Source of the DNA: Malus domestica
Lineage: Eukaryota; Streptophyta; Magnoliopsida; Rosales; Rosaceae
DNA: 64,000 nt
Direction of reading: 5' to 3'
Assembly (NCBI RefSeq): GCF_042453785.1
Contig: NC_091675.1
Span: 49,114,501 to 49,178,500 of the forward strand
The position numbers were made by a program, and so were the translations under genes. Positions within the stretch are counted from its first letter, which is position 1, and each line of letters starts with the position of its first letter. Positions 35,990-48,000 of this stretch are shown piece after piece. The notes under the pieces are model-generated. The model made no database searches. It was not told where the DNA came from and saw nothing but the letters and a program-made list of their open reading frames with translations.

Positions 35990-36330
35990 GTTTGCGCGAC
36001 GAAAACTTGCGCGACGCATAAAATTAAGTCGCGCAAAGCCGTTTTGCGCGACGTAGGTGTACGTACGTCGCGCAAAACGGCTTTGCGCGACGTTAGTTTG
36101 CGCAACGAAGGACTACATCGCGGAAAGCCGTTTTGAGCGACGTAGGTGTACGTACGTCGCGCAAAACGGCTTTGCGCGACGTAGTCATTCGTCGCGCAAA
36201 CGTTTGGCGCCAAACCCTAAGAATTTACCGCTTTTTCCCACCTTTGCGCGACGCATGCCCACCTACGTCGCACAAAACAACTTTGCGCGACATAGGTGGG
36301 CATGCGTCGCGCAAAGTCACCAACTTTTTT
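35990..36330. repeat. Left subterminal hairpin repeats of the CACTA element
   Basis: The unit tttgcgcgacg and its complement recur more than a dozen times. A near-perfect palindrome has arms gccgttttgcgcgacgta and tacgtcgcgcaaaacggc at about 36041-36086, repeated in slightly changed form at about 36127-36172, with another at about 36243-36318. GC content is well above that of the surroundings. Such CpG-rich arrays are where the CACTA transposase binds and are also probable methylation sites. They are not CRISPR: spacing is irregular and the units are palindromic partners. Confidence 0.85.
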
Positions 36331-36416
36331 TTCTTTTCATTTGATCTGTTTGGGAGGCAGAAACTACATACCCAGTTGCAGCAGCTACCTCCATCGCCCA
36401 TCTCTCTCTTCAAAAC

Positions 36417-38888
36417 AAGTTTGACGGTTGGATCGTTGAAACTAGTTTCGTACAATGCGTATCTCAATAAAACGTTAGATTCCCTAACACTTCGATTTTA
36501 TTTATACTTTCATCAAGTATAACATAAGATTTTGTGGTATCCACTTGTGTAAATATTTTAAATTGACAATCGAATTAGTTCCTTGTATTCATATAGGATC
36601 CAGGAGTGTAGCTGTAAAAAATCATCAAAATCGGAGTTAAAATAACCGTTAAATTGTGATTTTTTCGTTTATAACCGTCGAAAAGTTTTGTCCCGTTACA
36701 TGATCTCTGAAGGTTTGTTTTTTGCGATTTTTTTCGTATGCGATCTCGATGCATATACAAACAAGTTTGACGGTTGGATCGTTGAAACTAGTTTCGTACA
36801 ATGCATATCTCAATAAAACGTTAGATTCCATAACACTTCGATTTTATTTATACTTTCATCAAGTATAACATAAGATTTTGTGGTATCCACTTGTGTAAAT
36901 ATTTTAAATTGATAATCGAATTAGTTCCTTGTATTCATATAGGATCCAGGAGTGTAGCTGTAAAAAATCATCAAAATCGGAGTTAAAATAACCGTTAAAT
37001 TGTGATTTTTTCGTTTATAACCGTCGAAAAGTTTTGTCCCGTTACATGATCTCTGAAGGTTTGTTTTTTGCGATTTTTTTCGTATGCGATCTCAATGCAT
37101 ATACAAACAAGTTTGACGGTTGGATCGTTGAAACTAGTTTCGTACAATGCGTATCTCAATAAAACGTTAGATTCCCTAACACTTCGATTTTATTTATACT
37201 TTCATCAAGTATAACATAAGATTTTGTGGTATCCACTTGTGTAAATATTTTAAATTGACAATCGAATTAGTTCCTTGTATTCATATAGGATCCAGGAGTG
37301 TAGCTGTAAAAAATCATCAAAATCGGAGTTTAAATAACCGTTAAATTGTGATTTTTTCGTTTATAACCGTCGAAACGTTTTGTCCCGTTACATGATCTCT
37401 GAAGGTTTGTTTTTTGCGATTTTTTTCGTATGCGATCTCGATGCATATACAAACAAGTTTGACGGTTGGATCGTTGAAACTAGTTTCGTACAATGTGTAT
37501 CTCAATAAAACGTTAGATTCCCTAACACTTCGATTTTATTTATACTTTCATCAAGTATAACATAAGATTTTGTGGTATCCACTTGTGTAAATATTTTAAA
37601 TTGACAATCGAATTAGTTCCTTGTATTCATATAGGATCCAGGAGTGTAGCTGTAAAAAATCATCAAAATCGGAGTTAAAATAACCGTTAAATTGTGATTT
37701 TTTCGTTTATAACCGTCGAAAAGTTTTGTCCCGTTACATGATCTCTGAAGGTTTGTTTTTTGCGATTTTTTTCGTATGCGATCTCGATACATATACAAAC
37801 ACGTTTGACGCTTGGATCGTTGAAACTAGTTTCGTACAATGCATATCTCAATAAAACGTTAGATTCCATAACGCTTCGATTTTATTTATACTTTCATCAA
37901 GTATAACATAAGATTTTGTGGTATCCACTTGTGTAAATATTTTAAATTGACAATCGAATTAGTTCCTTGTATTCATATAGGATCCAGGAGTGTAGCTGTA
38001 AAAAATCATCAAAATCGGAGTTAAAATAACCGTTAAATTGTGATTTTTTCGTTTATAACCGTCAAAAAGTTTTGTCCCGTTACATGATCTCTGAAGGTTT
38101 GTTTTTTGCGATTTTTTTCGTATGCGATCTCGATGCATATACAAACAAGTTTGACGGTTGGATCGTTGAAACTAGTTTCGTACAATGCGTATCTCAATAA
38201 AACGTTAGATTCCCTAACACTTCGATTTTATTTATACTTTCATCAAGTATAACATAAGATTTTGTGGTATCCACTTGTGTAAATATTTTAAATTGACAAT
38301 CGAATTAGTTCCTTGTATTCATATAGGATCCAGGAGTGTAGCTGTAAAAAATCATCAAAATCGGAGTTAAAATAACCGTTAAATTGTGATTTTTTCGTTT
38401 ATAACCGTCGAAAAGTTTTGTCCCGTTACATGATCTCTGAAGGTTTGTTTTTTGCGATTTTTTTCGTATGCGATCTCGATGCATATACAAACAAGTTTGA
38501 CGGTTGGATCGTTGAAACTAGTTTCGTACAATGCGTATCTCAATAAAACGTTAGATTCCCTAACACTTCGATTTTATTTATACTTTCATCAAGTATAACA
38601 TAAGATTTTGTGATATCCACTTGTGTAAAATATTTTAAATTGACGATCGAATCAATTCGTTGTATTCATGTAGGATCAAGGGGTGTAACTGTAAAAAATC
38701 ATCAAAATCGAAGTTTAAACTACCGTTAAATCGTGATTTTTCGTTTATAACCGTCGAAAAGTTTTGTCCCATTACTTGATCTCTGAACCTTTTTTTTTTT
38801 CGATTTTTTGTATGTGTGATCTCGAAGCATATACAAACAAGTTTGACGGTTGAATCGTTGAAATTAGTTTCGTACAATACGTATCGCA
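36417..38888. repeat. Tandem array of exactly 346-bp units (seven copies plus a stub)
   Basis: The phrase aagtttgacggttggatcg, or a close variant, starts at 36417, 36763, 37109, 37455, 37801, 38147, 38493 and 38839, a constant step of 346. Units 1-6 differ from each other by only a few bases; unit 7 (38493-38838) diverges strongly in its second half yet has the same length, and unit 8 breaks off after about 50 bp. Units 2 and 5, which are 1038 bp apart, share the variants gcatatct and ttccataac, suggesting that blocks of three units were copied. Because 346 is not a multiple of three, no frame runs through the array; short frames inside units are not genes. Confidence 0.95.
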
Positions 38889-39224
38889 TCAAGTTAAATG
38901 GTATATATATTTATTAAGTAATTTAAATTTAAATTTTTTTTACGTATAACACTTAAGAAATTAAATGATATGTATATTTATTAAATAGCTACCAATTTAT
39001 TAGTCAGGTTTTTATTAGAAAAATATATTATTGTGAGTTTTATGTAAAAAAAAAAATTTAAAATGAGTAAAGCCACATTTTCAGTAATTTTTATAATTAT
39101 TTTTTTTAATTAAAAATACCTTGCGCGACGTGAATTGTATACCTTCGTCGCGCAAGTTTTGATAATTTTGGCGCAAGTATTAAAAATAAGCGCCAGTTTT
39201 GATAATTTTGGACTAAATATTCCC

Positions 39225-41116
39225 ACGCCCTCCTCTTCCCAGACCCCTTCTCTCTCTCTCTCTCACTCGGTCTCTCTCTTCCGTAGCCTTCCTCCTCTTC
39301 CCAGACCCCTTTTCTCACTCTATAATTTCCCTCAAATCTGCTTTCTTTGCTGAAAAGGTAGCTAATCTGCTTTCTTTGCTGAAAGGGTAGCTATCGTATT
39401 GTTCTGCACCGTCGCCTGCACCACCGTCTCAGAAAAGTGAGCCAAAATCTCGCGAGAATCAGGCTGCACACGAGCGGATCCAAAGGCCAAACCTCCGATC
39501 TTGAAGTCGACACACCCAGAGGTAAAAATTTCTCATCCTCTCTCTTCGATTTCAGAATACTGTTATAGTTGGAGCCCCGACCCTCATTTTGAAATTAATC
39601 ACTGAGATTTGATGAAAAAAAGAATATTAATTCATATGTATAAGTAGTTGAAAATTTTACATATTTGGTGGTTGAAATGATAAAAATGATCGATTGTGGT
39701 GTTTAGTTATGTCATTTTTAGTAGCAAAGTTTTGGACTTCTGAATGCAATAATGTTACTTGTTTCTCAAAATAGAATCACTGAGATTAGATGAAAAGGTG
39801 GTTTAGTTAGAAGAGTTGGATTATAGAAGCGAATCTGCTTTCTTTGCTGAAAGGGTAGCTATCGTATTGTTCTGCACTCTAGTAGTTTTAACTTTTAACT
39901 ATTGAATTTTAGTATTCAAAGTGGAGCAGTTGGTTCATTATGCCTCTTCCATGTCATTGCTTGGATCCTAAATCTTCCAATTTGTTGCAGCGTCCTTCTA
40001 CCAGAATAGTTTTCCATTTTCAATGACCCTAATTTTTGCCTACTTTGCTTAAAGAAGACTATACAATTGTTTGTCCTAAATCCTGAAAGGTCGCTAAATT
40101 TTAAATACCCGTCTACATTTCTTAAAACATGATTTAATGGATGGAAGGTTAGAGGTGGTAAAAGGTGCAAAATAGTAGTTTTAATTCATTCTTGTGTTTC
40201 CAGATTGCAGCAGTCTCCTAATCTATTGGCTTTCGGTTCGCTGGTAATGTGATGTTGTCTCTGTCTTGGCTTGAAGTATCTCACTCATATGTATTCAATC
40301 TGAAAAGGTAATCCTAACTCTTGTTATTGTTTTCAACAACCCAACTTTTGCCAATTTTTGCTTTAGAGTGCTGCTTCTGTATTGTATTGGTATTAAGCTG
40401 TTAAAGTTTATTTATTTGAACTGAGGTATTCTATTTTGTTCTTTGAACCTCCATTATTTACTGAAGGATTATGCATCTTTTTTTGCTTTCTTGTTTAGTA
40501 CATACACTTGCTCATAAGTTGTTTTTTCTCTGTTCTGAATTTATCTCCTTCATGCATCTCTTCTCTCATTGCATTTGCATGGGTGGTGACCTTTAAGTAC
40601 CTTTTCGTATGCATTTAGTAATAAAAAGGAATTGGGTTTTTTTAGTTTATGGGATTGTGTAGGTACATTCTTGGACTTTAGAATTGGTTTTAGTGAATTG
40701 GGTTTTATTTGGTTTTGTGCAGGGAGAGCTTGTGTGTGCTTTAGGAGGAGCTGTGGCATCCACATCTCTTCTTGGAGTTCCTCTTGGACATAACTCCTCG
40801 TTTCTTCAAGGGCCGACCTTTGCACCTCCAAGGATTATCTCAATTAGTAGCAAACTTTTGCTTCTCAAAACATTCAGTTTCGAGAAGATTGGCTGCCTTG
40901 CTCGTGTTCTCATTATAATTTTTGTCCACAGGAGAGGTCAATTCTTTGAAGGAGGAAGTGACAACCCTAAGAGGTCAGGTTGCGGCCCAGGGCGAGAGGA
41001 TGAATATGATTCTTCAGGCCTTAGCGATGTCCGGCCTCCAAATCCCGACGATGCCAGCACCTAATGTTGCTCCACCTTCGACTTCCCAGCCATTTCGCCC
41101 AGACGATACCGAGTAG
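39225..41116 (+). pseudogene. Remnant of CACTA-encoded gene (coiled-coil tail exon)
   Basis: A CT-rich block at 39225-39330 and nearby gt-rich borders look like leader exons, with the word ctgctttctttgctgaaa repeated three times (about 39340-39850). Near 40930 an acceptor-like sequence (ttgtccacag) precedes an open stretch to a TAG at 41114-41116 coding EVNSLKEEVTTLRGQVAAQG and a proline-rich end. This resembles the C-terminal coiled coil of plant En/Spm (Ptta-type) proteins. The catalytic part is not found. A second open stretch at about 40724-40870 may be another exon, but its family is unknown to me. Confidence 0.5.
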
Positions 41117-41319
41117 CATGATGTATTAAACTTAGAAGACTTGTAGTTTTTTATTTTTTTGTTCGGACAAACGTACATTTTCATATATTCTATAATTAAT
41201 TACTTTTTCTTGGTTTATTAATTATTGTTTAGCATTTAATTATAATATTCAATAATTTAATTATAATATTTATTAAAAATTAAATAAAAAAATATAAATG
41301 ACACAAAAAAAAAAAAAAA

Positions 41320-41490
41320 CTTTGCGCGACGCAGGACCTCCCTACGTCGCGCAAAGTAGCTTTGCGCGACGTAGGGATGTCTTGCGTCGCGCAAACCCTT
41401 CCTTCACTGCCTTCGCGCGACGGTTCTTGCGCGACGAAGGTTCATTTCGCTAATTTTTGGGCGACGTATTTTTGACTTTGCGCGACGACG
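41320..41490. repeat. Right subterminal hairpin repeats of the CACTA element
   Basis: Several CGCGACG motifs in both orientations, including paired arms ctttgcgcgacg and cgtcgcgcaaag at about 41320-41390. They mirror the left subterminal zone and end just inside the terminal tagtg. Confidence 0.85.
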
Positions 41491-41502
41491 GTAATAGTGC
41501 TC

Positions 41503-42036
41503 CGTTTAAACTGTGAATTCAAATGGTAAATTGTGAAACAACATGAAGCCTTTGTGAATATTCTCGAACGGAATCAATGTTTTGAGATTTCCTTTTCACC
41601 CTTTGGAATAAATTGATACAAAACAAAAAATAAAAAATAACACACCACTTTCTAGCAATGGCTAGCGAGCAGTGCACCCAAATGGGCAAATTAGGCTTTG
41701 ACAATCAACTGTATTATATAAGAACCAATATTACTTGGACAGATGAAATGAAAGTTCATTCATTCATATTTTATTATTTACAACGTCGTTTCCTTCAAAT
41801 GAACCTTGCTGCATAAAGTCAACTCCAAAATCCAAAAGTAACATATGATGTAGCAGCTTAAAGAGAAACTTTTCATTTAGCTTAGAATACAGATGGTATG
41901 TCACATGACGTTATATGAGTAGAGGAATGTTTTATTTTTTATGTTACTAGTTTTTTAACACAAGTATCTCAACACTTGTATAATGATACATGATATGTTA
42001 TACCGTGTTTCGCGCACACTGAAAAACCTCTCTAGT
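41503..42036. other. Region downstream of OPT copy 2
   Basis: No gene is supported. It includes the probable 3' untranslated region of the OPT gene, which reads leftwards and stops at 42037. Confidence 0.45.
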
Positions 42037-44973
42037 TTAAGGGAATACACAAGCATGACCAAGTTCTATGCTCTTAGATGTTGGACAAGTAGACAATTTA
42101 CAGTGGTCATAGTCTTGTGTACCCCACCAAGAAATGCTTACCTCGTTTATGGTTAAACATATGTATATAAGCACCCCCATAAAAGCCACTCCAGCATCTA
42201 GGGCAGCAGAAAGAACATAATTGTACCTCTGCCACCACTTCTTTCTGTATCTGAAAACAAAGTAATTGAAAACGATTCCGACCACAATCCAGCTGTTAAA
42301 GTTCACAGTTGTAGCTGGTGGCATCACCGCGGTTGATCCGAAAAGCACTGGAAGGTTGATGTAGGCGATCCATTTCTGCCTGGGGAAAGCTCTGTGAAAC
42401 AACCATACTATGACAGGTCCGAGTGCACCTACCAGAAAGAACCAGTTGAGTCCTCCGTAGAGTCCGCGGGAACCGAAGATTCGTTTCGGTCCAACCAGAC
42501 CCCAAATCACAGATGCATTGAAGAAGACACTATCACCAGGACAAGTCCAAGGACTAGTGTCAGGGAGTAATTCAGTATTGCAAATATTTTTCACTGTAGT
42601 TAGAAGCCACCATGCTGTCCCAATATTGACGGTTCCGGCTACTACAGTTCCTACGCACTTATAATGGGAGGAAAAAGAAAATTACAAATCAAGAGTTAGA
42701 TAGTAGCTGAATATTTTCCACAGCGTAGCATTTCAACATTTCAACTAGGAAACAGATTATTGGTATCGAATACTAATTTACAATACCTAACATGTACACT
42801 GTTGGTATTAATTTGGTAAGATATATTGTCAGACATTCATGTTGGTACGTGATAATATAAAAAATAATAATAATATCCACATTCTTACCAGATACCGTAG
42901 ATGTATATGATCGATACTAATTCATGTTATAATACCACTTTAAACACGCACATCCAATTCATGTTATAATATATATACATGTGCATGTTGTCGAGAGTTG
43001 TTTGCTGATCAGATTAGATGGTACAAATAGTTTTATTGGTGTTCATTTTTATTATACATGTGTAAAATCTGATTCAGGTAATTTGAATAAGTGGAATATA
43101 CAATATTTAGTTATTTACTAAGTATAAGTAATTTATAGTATGATCGTATCCAATAAGTAAATTGTACAAGAAGAAGAATATATATATACATACCTGAACT
43201 AAGAACATGGATATGGGCGGAATCTTCATGTAATGGCCTAACTTAAAATCACTCAAAAATGAAATTGCCTGTGCCATACTTATGTATCCATATGTTTTGA
43301 AGCATACATTGGCTATAGGATAGCCAGGCAATATCAAACCCATGACGTACTCCGTGATGATGTTTAGTCCCGGTGTCTAAAAAATTAGAAAAGAGATGAG
43401 ATTCTTAGATTCATGATCTCAAATTATGGACCATGGATATGGATGCATTTTTGCTCACCACCCTCAAGTGTGTAAATGTTCACTACCCTATATCACCATT
43501 GGATGAGTTTAAACTTTGAGATTTGTGTCTATCCACTACATAGATCTCTAAATTTAAACTTATCTAACGGTGATAAATACGGTGGTAGCAAAAATAGTCC
43601 CCATATATATGTGTGCGCACATCTATTACAAAGTGTATCAAAGGATTAATCTTATGTGTCTCCATGGCAAAACTGATTTTTGCAAAAAAAGAAATTATAA
43701 ATTTATTATAAAGAGAAACTAGGAGTGTCAAAAATTAATATCCAGTATCCATGAATTATTGCAACAAGTGTGACCAAAAGAAGGATTGAGGTTCAAGAGT
43801 TCAATACTTACCACATTTGTTGTGGCAGTTATTATGCTGATTGGAAGGGTGAAAATCAATGCAATTCCTGCAGCAAAAATGAGTCCCCACCATGGCATTT
43901 GCACCTCATCTTTCATGAAAATGCACAATGCTAGAGAAAGTACCAACGACACCACAAGCAAAATATGAAACCACCAGCTGGGTATGTCCCTGTATTTCCT
44001 CATTAATTTGGTGTGTATATCTATCTTTCCACTATATGACGATTGGTATCGTTCATATATGTCCCTGTTAGAAGAATATCATTCATATTACCGTCACAAT
44101 TAAAAAAAATTCCACAATTAGAACTAGTAACAGTACATTTATCTTCCCAAAAAATAAATAAATAATTATTGAAAGTTTGAATCAATAGAGGACAATTCGG
44201 GAACCTTGTATGTATATAATTAGAGAAATCCTAAGGAGCCTTGGGACTCTCCATGAACTTTCTGACACTTTACGTTTTTTGTACAATATTTTATAATGTT
44301 GGCACTTGAATTGTGCCCAAAATATGAGGTAGCAAAGAGTCCCACTTTTAAAATAGTCTCCTTAGCATTTCTTATGTAATTATAAGAAGATAAATCACTC
44401 TCTATATTACTAATTGAATTTAATGAAAACTAATGAAAATGGTTTGAAAACTTTGAGTTTTAACGATACAGACAAAATAAAGAGTAAAGTGAATATTATC
44501 ATAATTAACTTTTTAGTGTAAATTGTGACTTTTTGTTAAAGTGAACAGTACCGGGATTCGTTAAAGTTACCTTGAATTTATGGTGGAACATTCTTTAAAA
44601 AATTAGATTGATATTTTTATAAAACAATTTTTCATTACAAATAAGCACTAAAATTGAATTTGGATTTTGATCCTTTAATTAGGTACATTATTTGAATATG
44701 CTATGCGGGTAGAGAAGGAGACATAGATACAGACGTTGGTACATTTTACCTGTTAGTGTACCAACATATGAATATGAACTTACAAAAGTACCTACGAAAT
44801 ACGCAAAATAATACCCTAATTCAAGGGTCAAAATAAAAATTCAATCTCATACTTGGGCTTAAGTAATTAAACAATTATATCTCAAGATGAAAACCCAAAC
44901 TATAACTCAATAGAAAACAAAAATTGAACAAGATATAAGAGATGGTTACTGACACTTCAAAATAGTTATCATA

Positions 44974-45027
<54 letters not shown>

Positions 45028-48000
45028 ATTGATAATGAAGTGATGAGTGTTGCATGATGACTATTTTAAAGACAATGAGAACTACCACTTAAAGGTTTGG
45101 ATAACTCTATTTGTGAAGTAATATTATTTAGACACGAGCACACTCTGCAATACAAATGGGTTCCACATAAAATGATAAGACACACCTTTATTAGAAATTG
45201 TCTCAGCTTCTATTTGTGTGTAATGTTAATAAAAAAACACACATCATGAGTAAACTTAAGGTCATTTAAATTATTTACTTACCTTCCATTGAAGAGAGCC
45301 ACATGAGTGAGGGTCGATACAACAGCAGCAAAACCAAGGCCATATGTTAGGGCAAAAAATACACTCAAGTTTATGAATCCTTGTTTTTCATAGGCAGGCA
45401 TGTCAATCTGAAACCGGTCATTCACAATGCCTTTGACATTATATATTTGGCCGTCGGAATCAAACAAGTGCGAAGAGAAGATTGCAAAATTCCTTGCATT
45501 GTACAAGTTGAGTTTCCAGTATGAAATTGGAATGATGACGTACATGATGATGATGTATCCGACGGTGATATTGACAATGGCAAAGAAGGGGCTGATCAAA
45601 GGGCTCCCCAAGTAAGAGGATATGACCGACCAATCTAGGGTAAATGCCCCAACGCCAAGCCCACGGAAGCCTGAGCCAATTTGCTGAGCTCTTATGGACT
45701 TGGGGTAAATCCAACAGATCCATGAAATTATTGAGAGAGTTGTGAAGAGGTAGCCCGGCACTAGGTACCAAGAGAAGCTGCACACCAGTGCTATCAAAAA
45801 GAATTTCCCTCTCGACATTCGATTGTTGTCTTTCTCATGCAGAGCCCTTCATGTTCATGCATATTGTACGTAGAAATCAAAGTCAAATAACAATTCATAA
45901 ATATACGTTGTCTTAAAACCGCAATAAAATGCATTGACATTGCAATTAACATTGGCTTCCTTAAAAAGGTGAATTATTTTAAAAGGCATATGAGCATCAA
46001 GTAGGAGCTAAATAAATATGCATATATAAACTAGCTACCTACTAATTTATATACATTGTTTTTGAAAAAATAATTTACACCAAGGAATGGAATATTTAAG
46101 TTAAGCCACACAATGTGTCAAGCAATATAAATTGGTGTCAAAATTATCATCTATGAAAGACGAACTTAAGACCTCTACTTAAGTACAAGTTGAGAGAAAT
46201 ACTAAGAACAAAAAATAAACTAATATACAGGCAAGCTCTAGGTACGATGTAATAGTTCGTTTGTGATTTAAAATATGGACACTTTGGATGCGGTCCCTAG
46301 CTATCAATATTCTTTGATTGAAACCTTGTCTGTTTTTAGTTTTTTATCGAAGTCTCTGACATTAATGTAATAGTGTAAGTTACTATATTTTTTAAATTAA
46401 AAATTAAAAATTGAAATCTGTATTTGTTTATATTAATGAGATTTTAAATAAAACCTAGAATTTGTGGGATTAAAAATAATAAAATATAAATTATACTATC
46501 TATTATATTTTGTGTGTGTGTGTGTTTGCATGTGTGTAAATATGGGTACATTCATCAAAATTAACAAAAAAAAAATTATTGTACCAAAACATGGATACAT
46601 TCTTCAAAACACAGGAAAAAAAAAGAAGATATTAGGCTTACTAACATAAGTAAATTTCTTTGATTAAATTTGACATAGATACATTCTTAAATCAACGAAA
46701 AAATAATGTACATATATAAGTTTTAAAAATGTATTAAAAAAATTGAATGGATTTTATATTAAAAAATTGGGTACATTTTATATAAAAAATTTGTACATTT
46801 TATTTTAAAAAAATGGTATATTTTACATATAACAAATTGATATATTTAAGAATGGGTACATTTAAAATTAAAAAAAATAGACATGGATCCTCTCCGGATC
46901 CAATTGTCCTAATCCACCAAATCCATTTATCCGAGTCATTGAAATTTTATCCAATGACTAAAGTTATTATAACTTTTAAAGTGGGCCCTTGTTTGCAGCC
47001 GTTGGATCAAATTTCAATGGCCCAGATACATGAATTTGGTGGATTAGGACAACTGGATCCGGAGAGGATCCGTGTCAAAAAAAAAATGAAAATTATATGA
47101 ATGGGTACATTTAAGATTAAAAAATTGAAATATTTTTATAAAAAAAACTAATGGGTACAAACTTATTCGAATTTTTTTTTTTTTTTTGTGGAAATGTTTG
47201 AATTGAAAATTAATTAGGAGTTTAATAGAGGTGTGAGTATATATTACAACCCTAAATCAATTACTAATTATTTTTGTTTAAAAAAATATGTAACAAACAT
47301 GTAAATTCATTATCACATAAATGCTAGGGATTTCAATCAAAATTTGAAAACTAATAAGGTCTCAGTTAATGAACATTGATAACTATGGACTGAATACTAA
47401 TTTTTCCTTTAAAGTAATATATCAGTTTACCTTTTGATATGAAAACAAATATTACACACATTATTTGTTTACCCTATAATATTGTTTATCAAATAATAGA
47501 ATACCCTTAACAAAAATCCTTTTCTTGCTAAAGTCCTATTGAACCATTGACCTTCAAATTTAAGTTTTTCTTTGTTGGAGGTTTAGCCCCATTGTTAACC
47601 ACACACAACAACAAAAAATGATACGTATTCAAGGGATCCGTGTAAATTTGTACTGCCCGTACGTACGACTATATATCCCATTAATTCAATAAATTATATT
47701 TTTATGACAAATAATGGGGACAAACAGTTGTTGCATCATAAAATATGCAGTTGTTGCACAAAAATATAGTCTCTCAATATTTTTGTTTTCCATTACATGC
47801 GTGTACCAAATTTGTGTGTACCATTGTGGATGTATGCACCAAATTTGTAAACTCTTTATTTTCATTATGGAAATCTAGCAAATATACACACATCTCATAA
47901 CCTCACAAAATAGTTTCCTTGATTATAATTTTTCAAGGAAATGAGTTGTGCACACCTATTTTCTCATTCTCCACATTTTTGTTGGTTTTTGTTCATTTGT

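Larger units (their letters stand above)
35973..41499. mobile_element. Defective CACTA (En/Spm-like) element, 5.5 kb
   Basis: The left end begins CACTAGTACAAAAACATG at 35973 and the right end finishes gacggtaatagtg at 41499. The 3-bp word CTC flanks both (35970-35972 and 41500-41502), as expected for CACTA elements. Both ends carry many CGCGACG motifs in direct and inverted order that form hairpins, the usual subterminal transposase-binding zone. The interior has a 346-bp tandem array (36417-38888), a further CGCGACG hairpin at about 39120-39157, a leader-like CT-rich block at about 39225-39330, and near the right end a short exon coding a coiled-coil tail. The TNP2-type transposase is missing, so movement would need an enzyme from elsewhere. 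Confidence 0.9.

Noticed and set aside
35990-36330. Regular-looking CGCGACG repeats as a CRISPR or other defence array
   Set aside because: Units are short, palindromic partners with irregular spacing at the ends of a CACTA element in a plant genome.
36575-38490. Identical 61-codon minus-strand frames in several array units
   Set aside because: They recur only because the 346-bp unit recurs; they sit out of frame with each other and show no protein signature.
40550-40831. Minus-strand frame opposite the CACTA remnant
   Set aside because: It lies antisense to probable exons of the CACTA gene, without a known motif; I could not decide between strands and kept only the sense call at low confidence.
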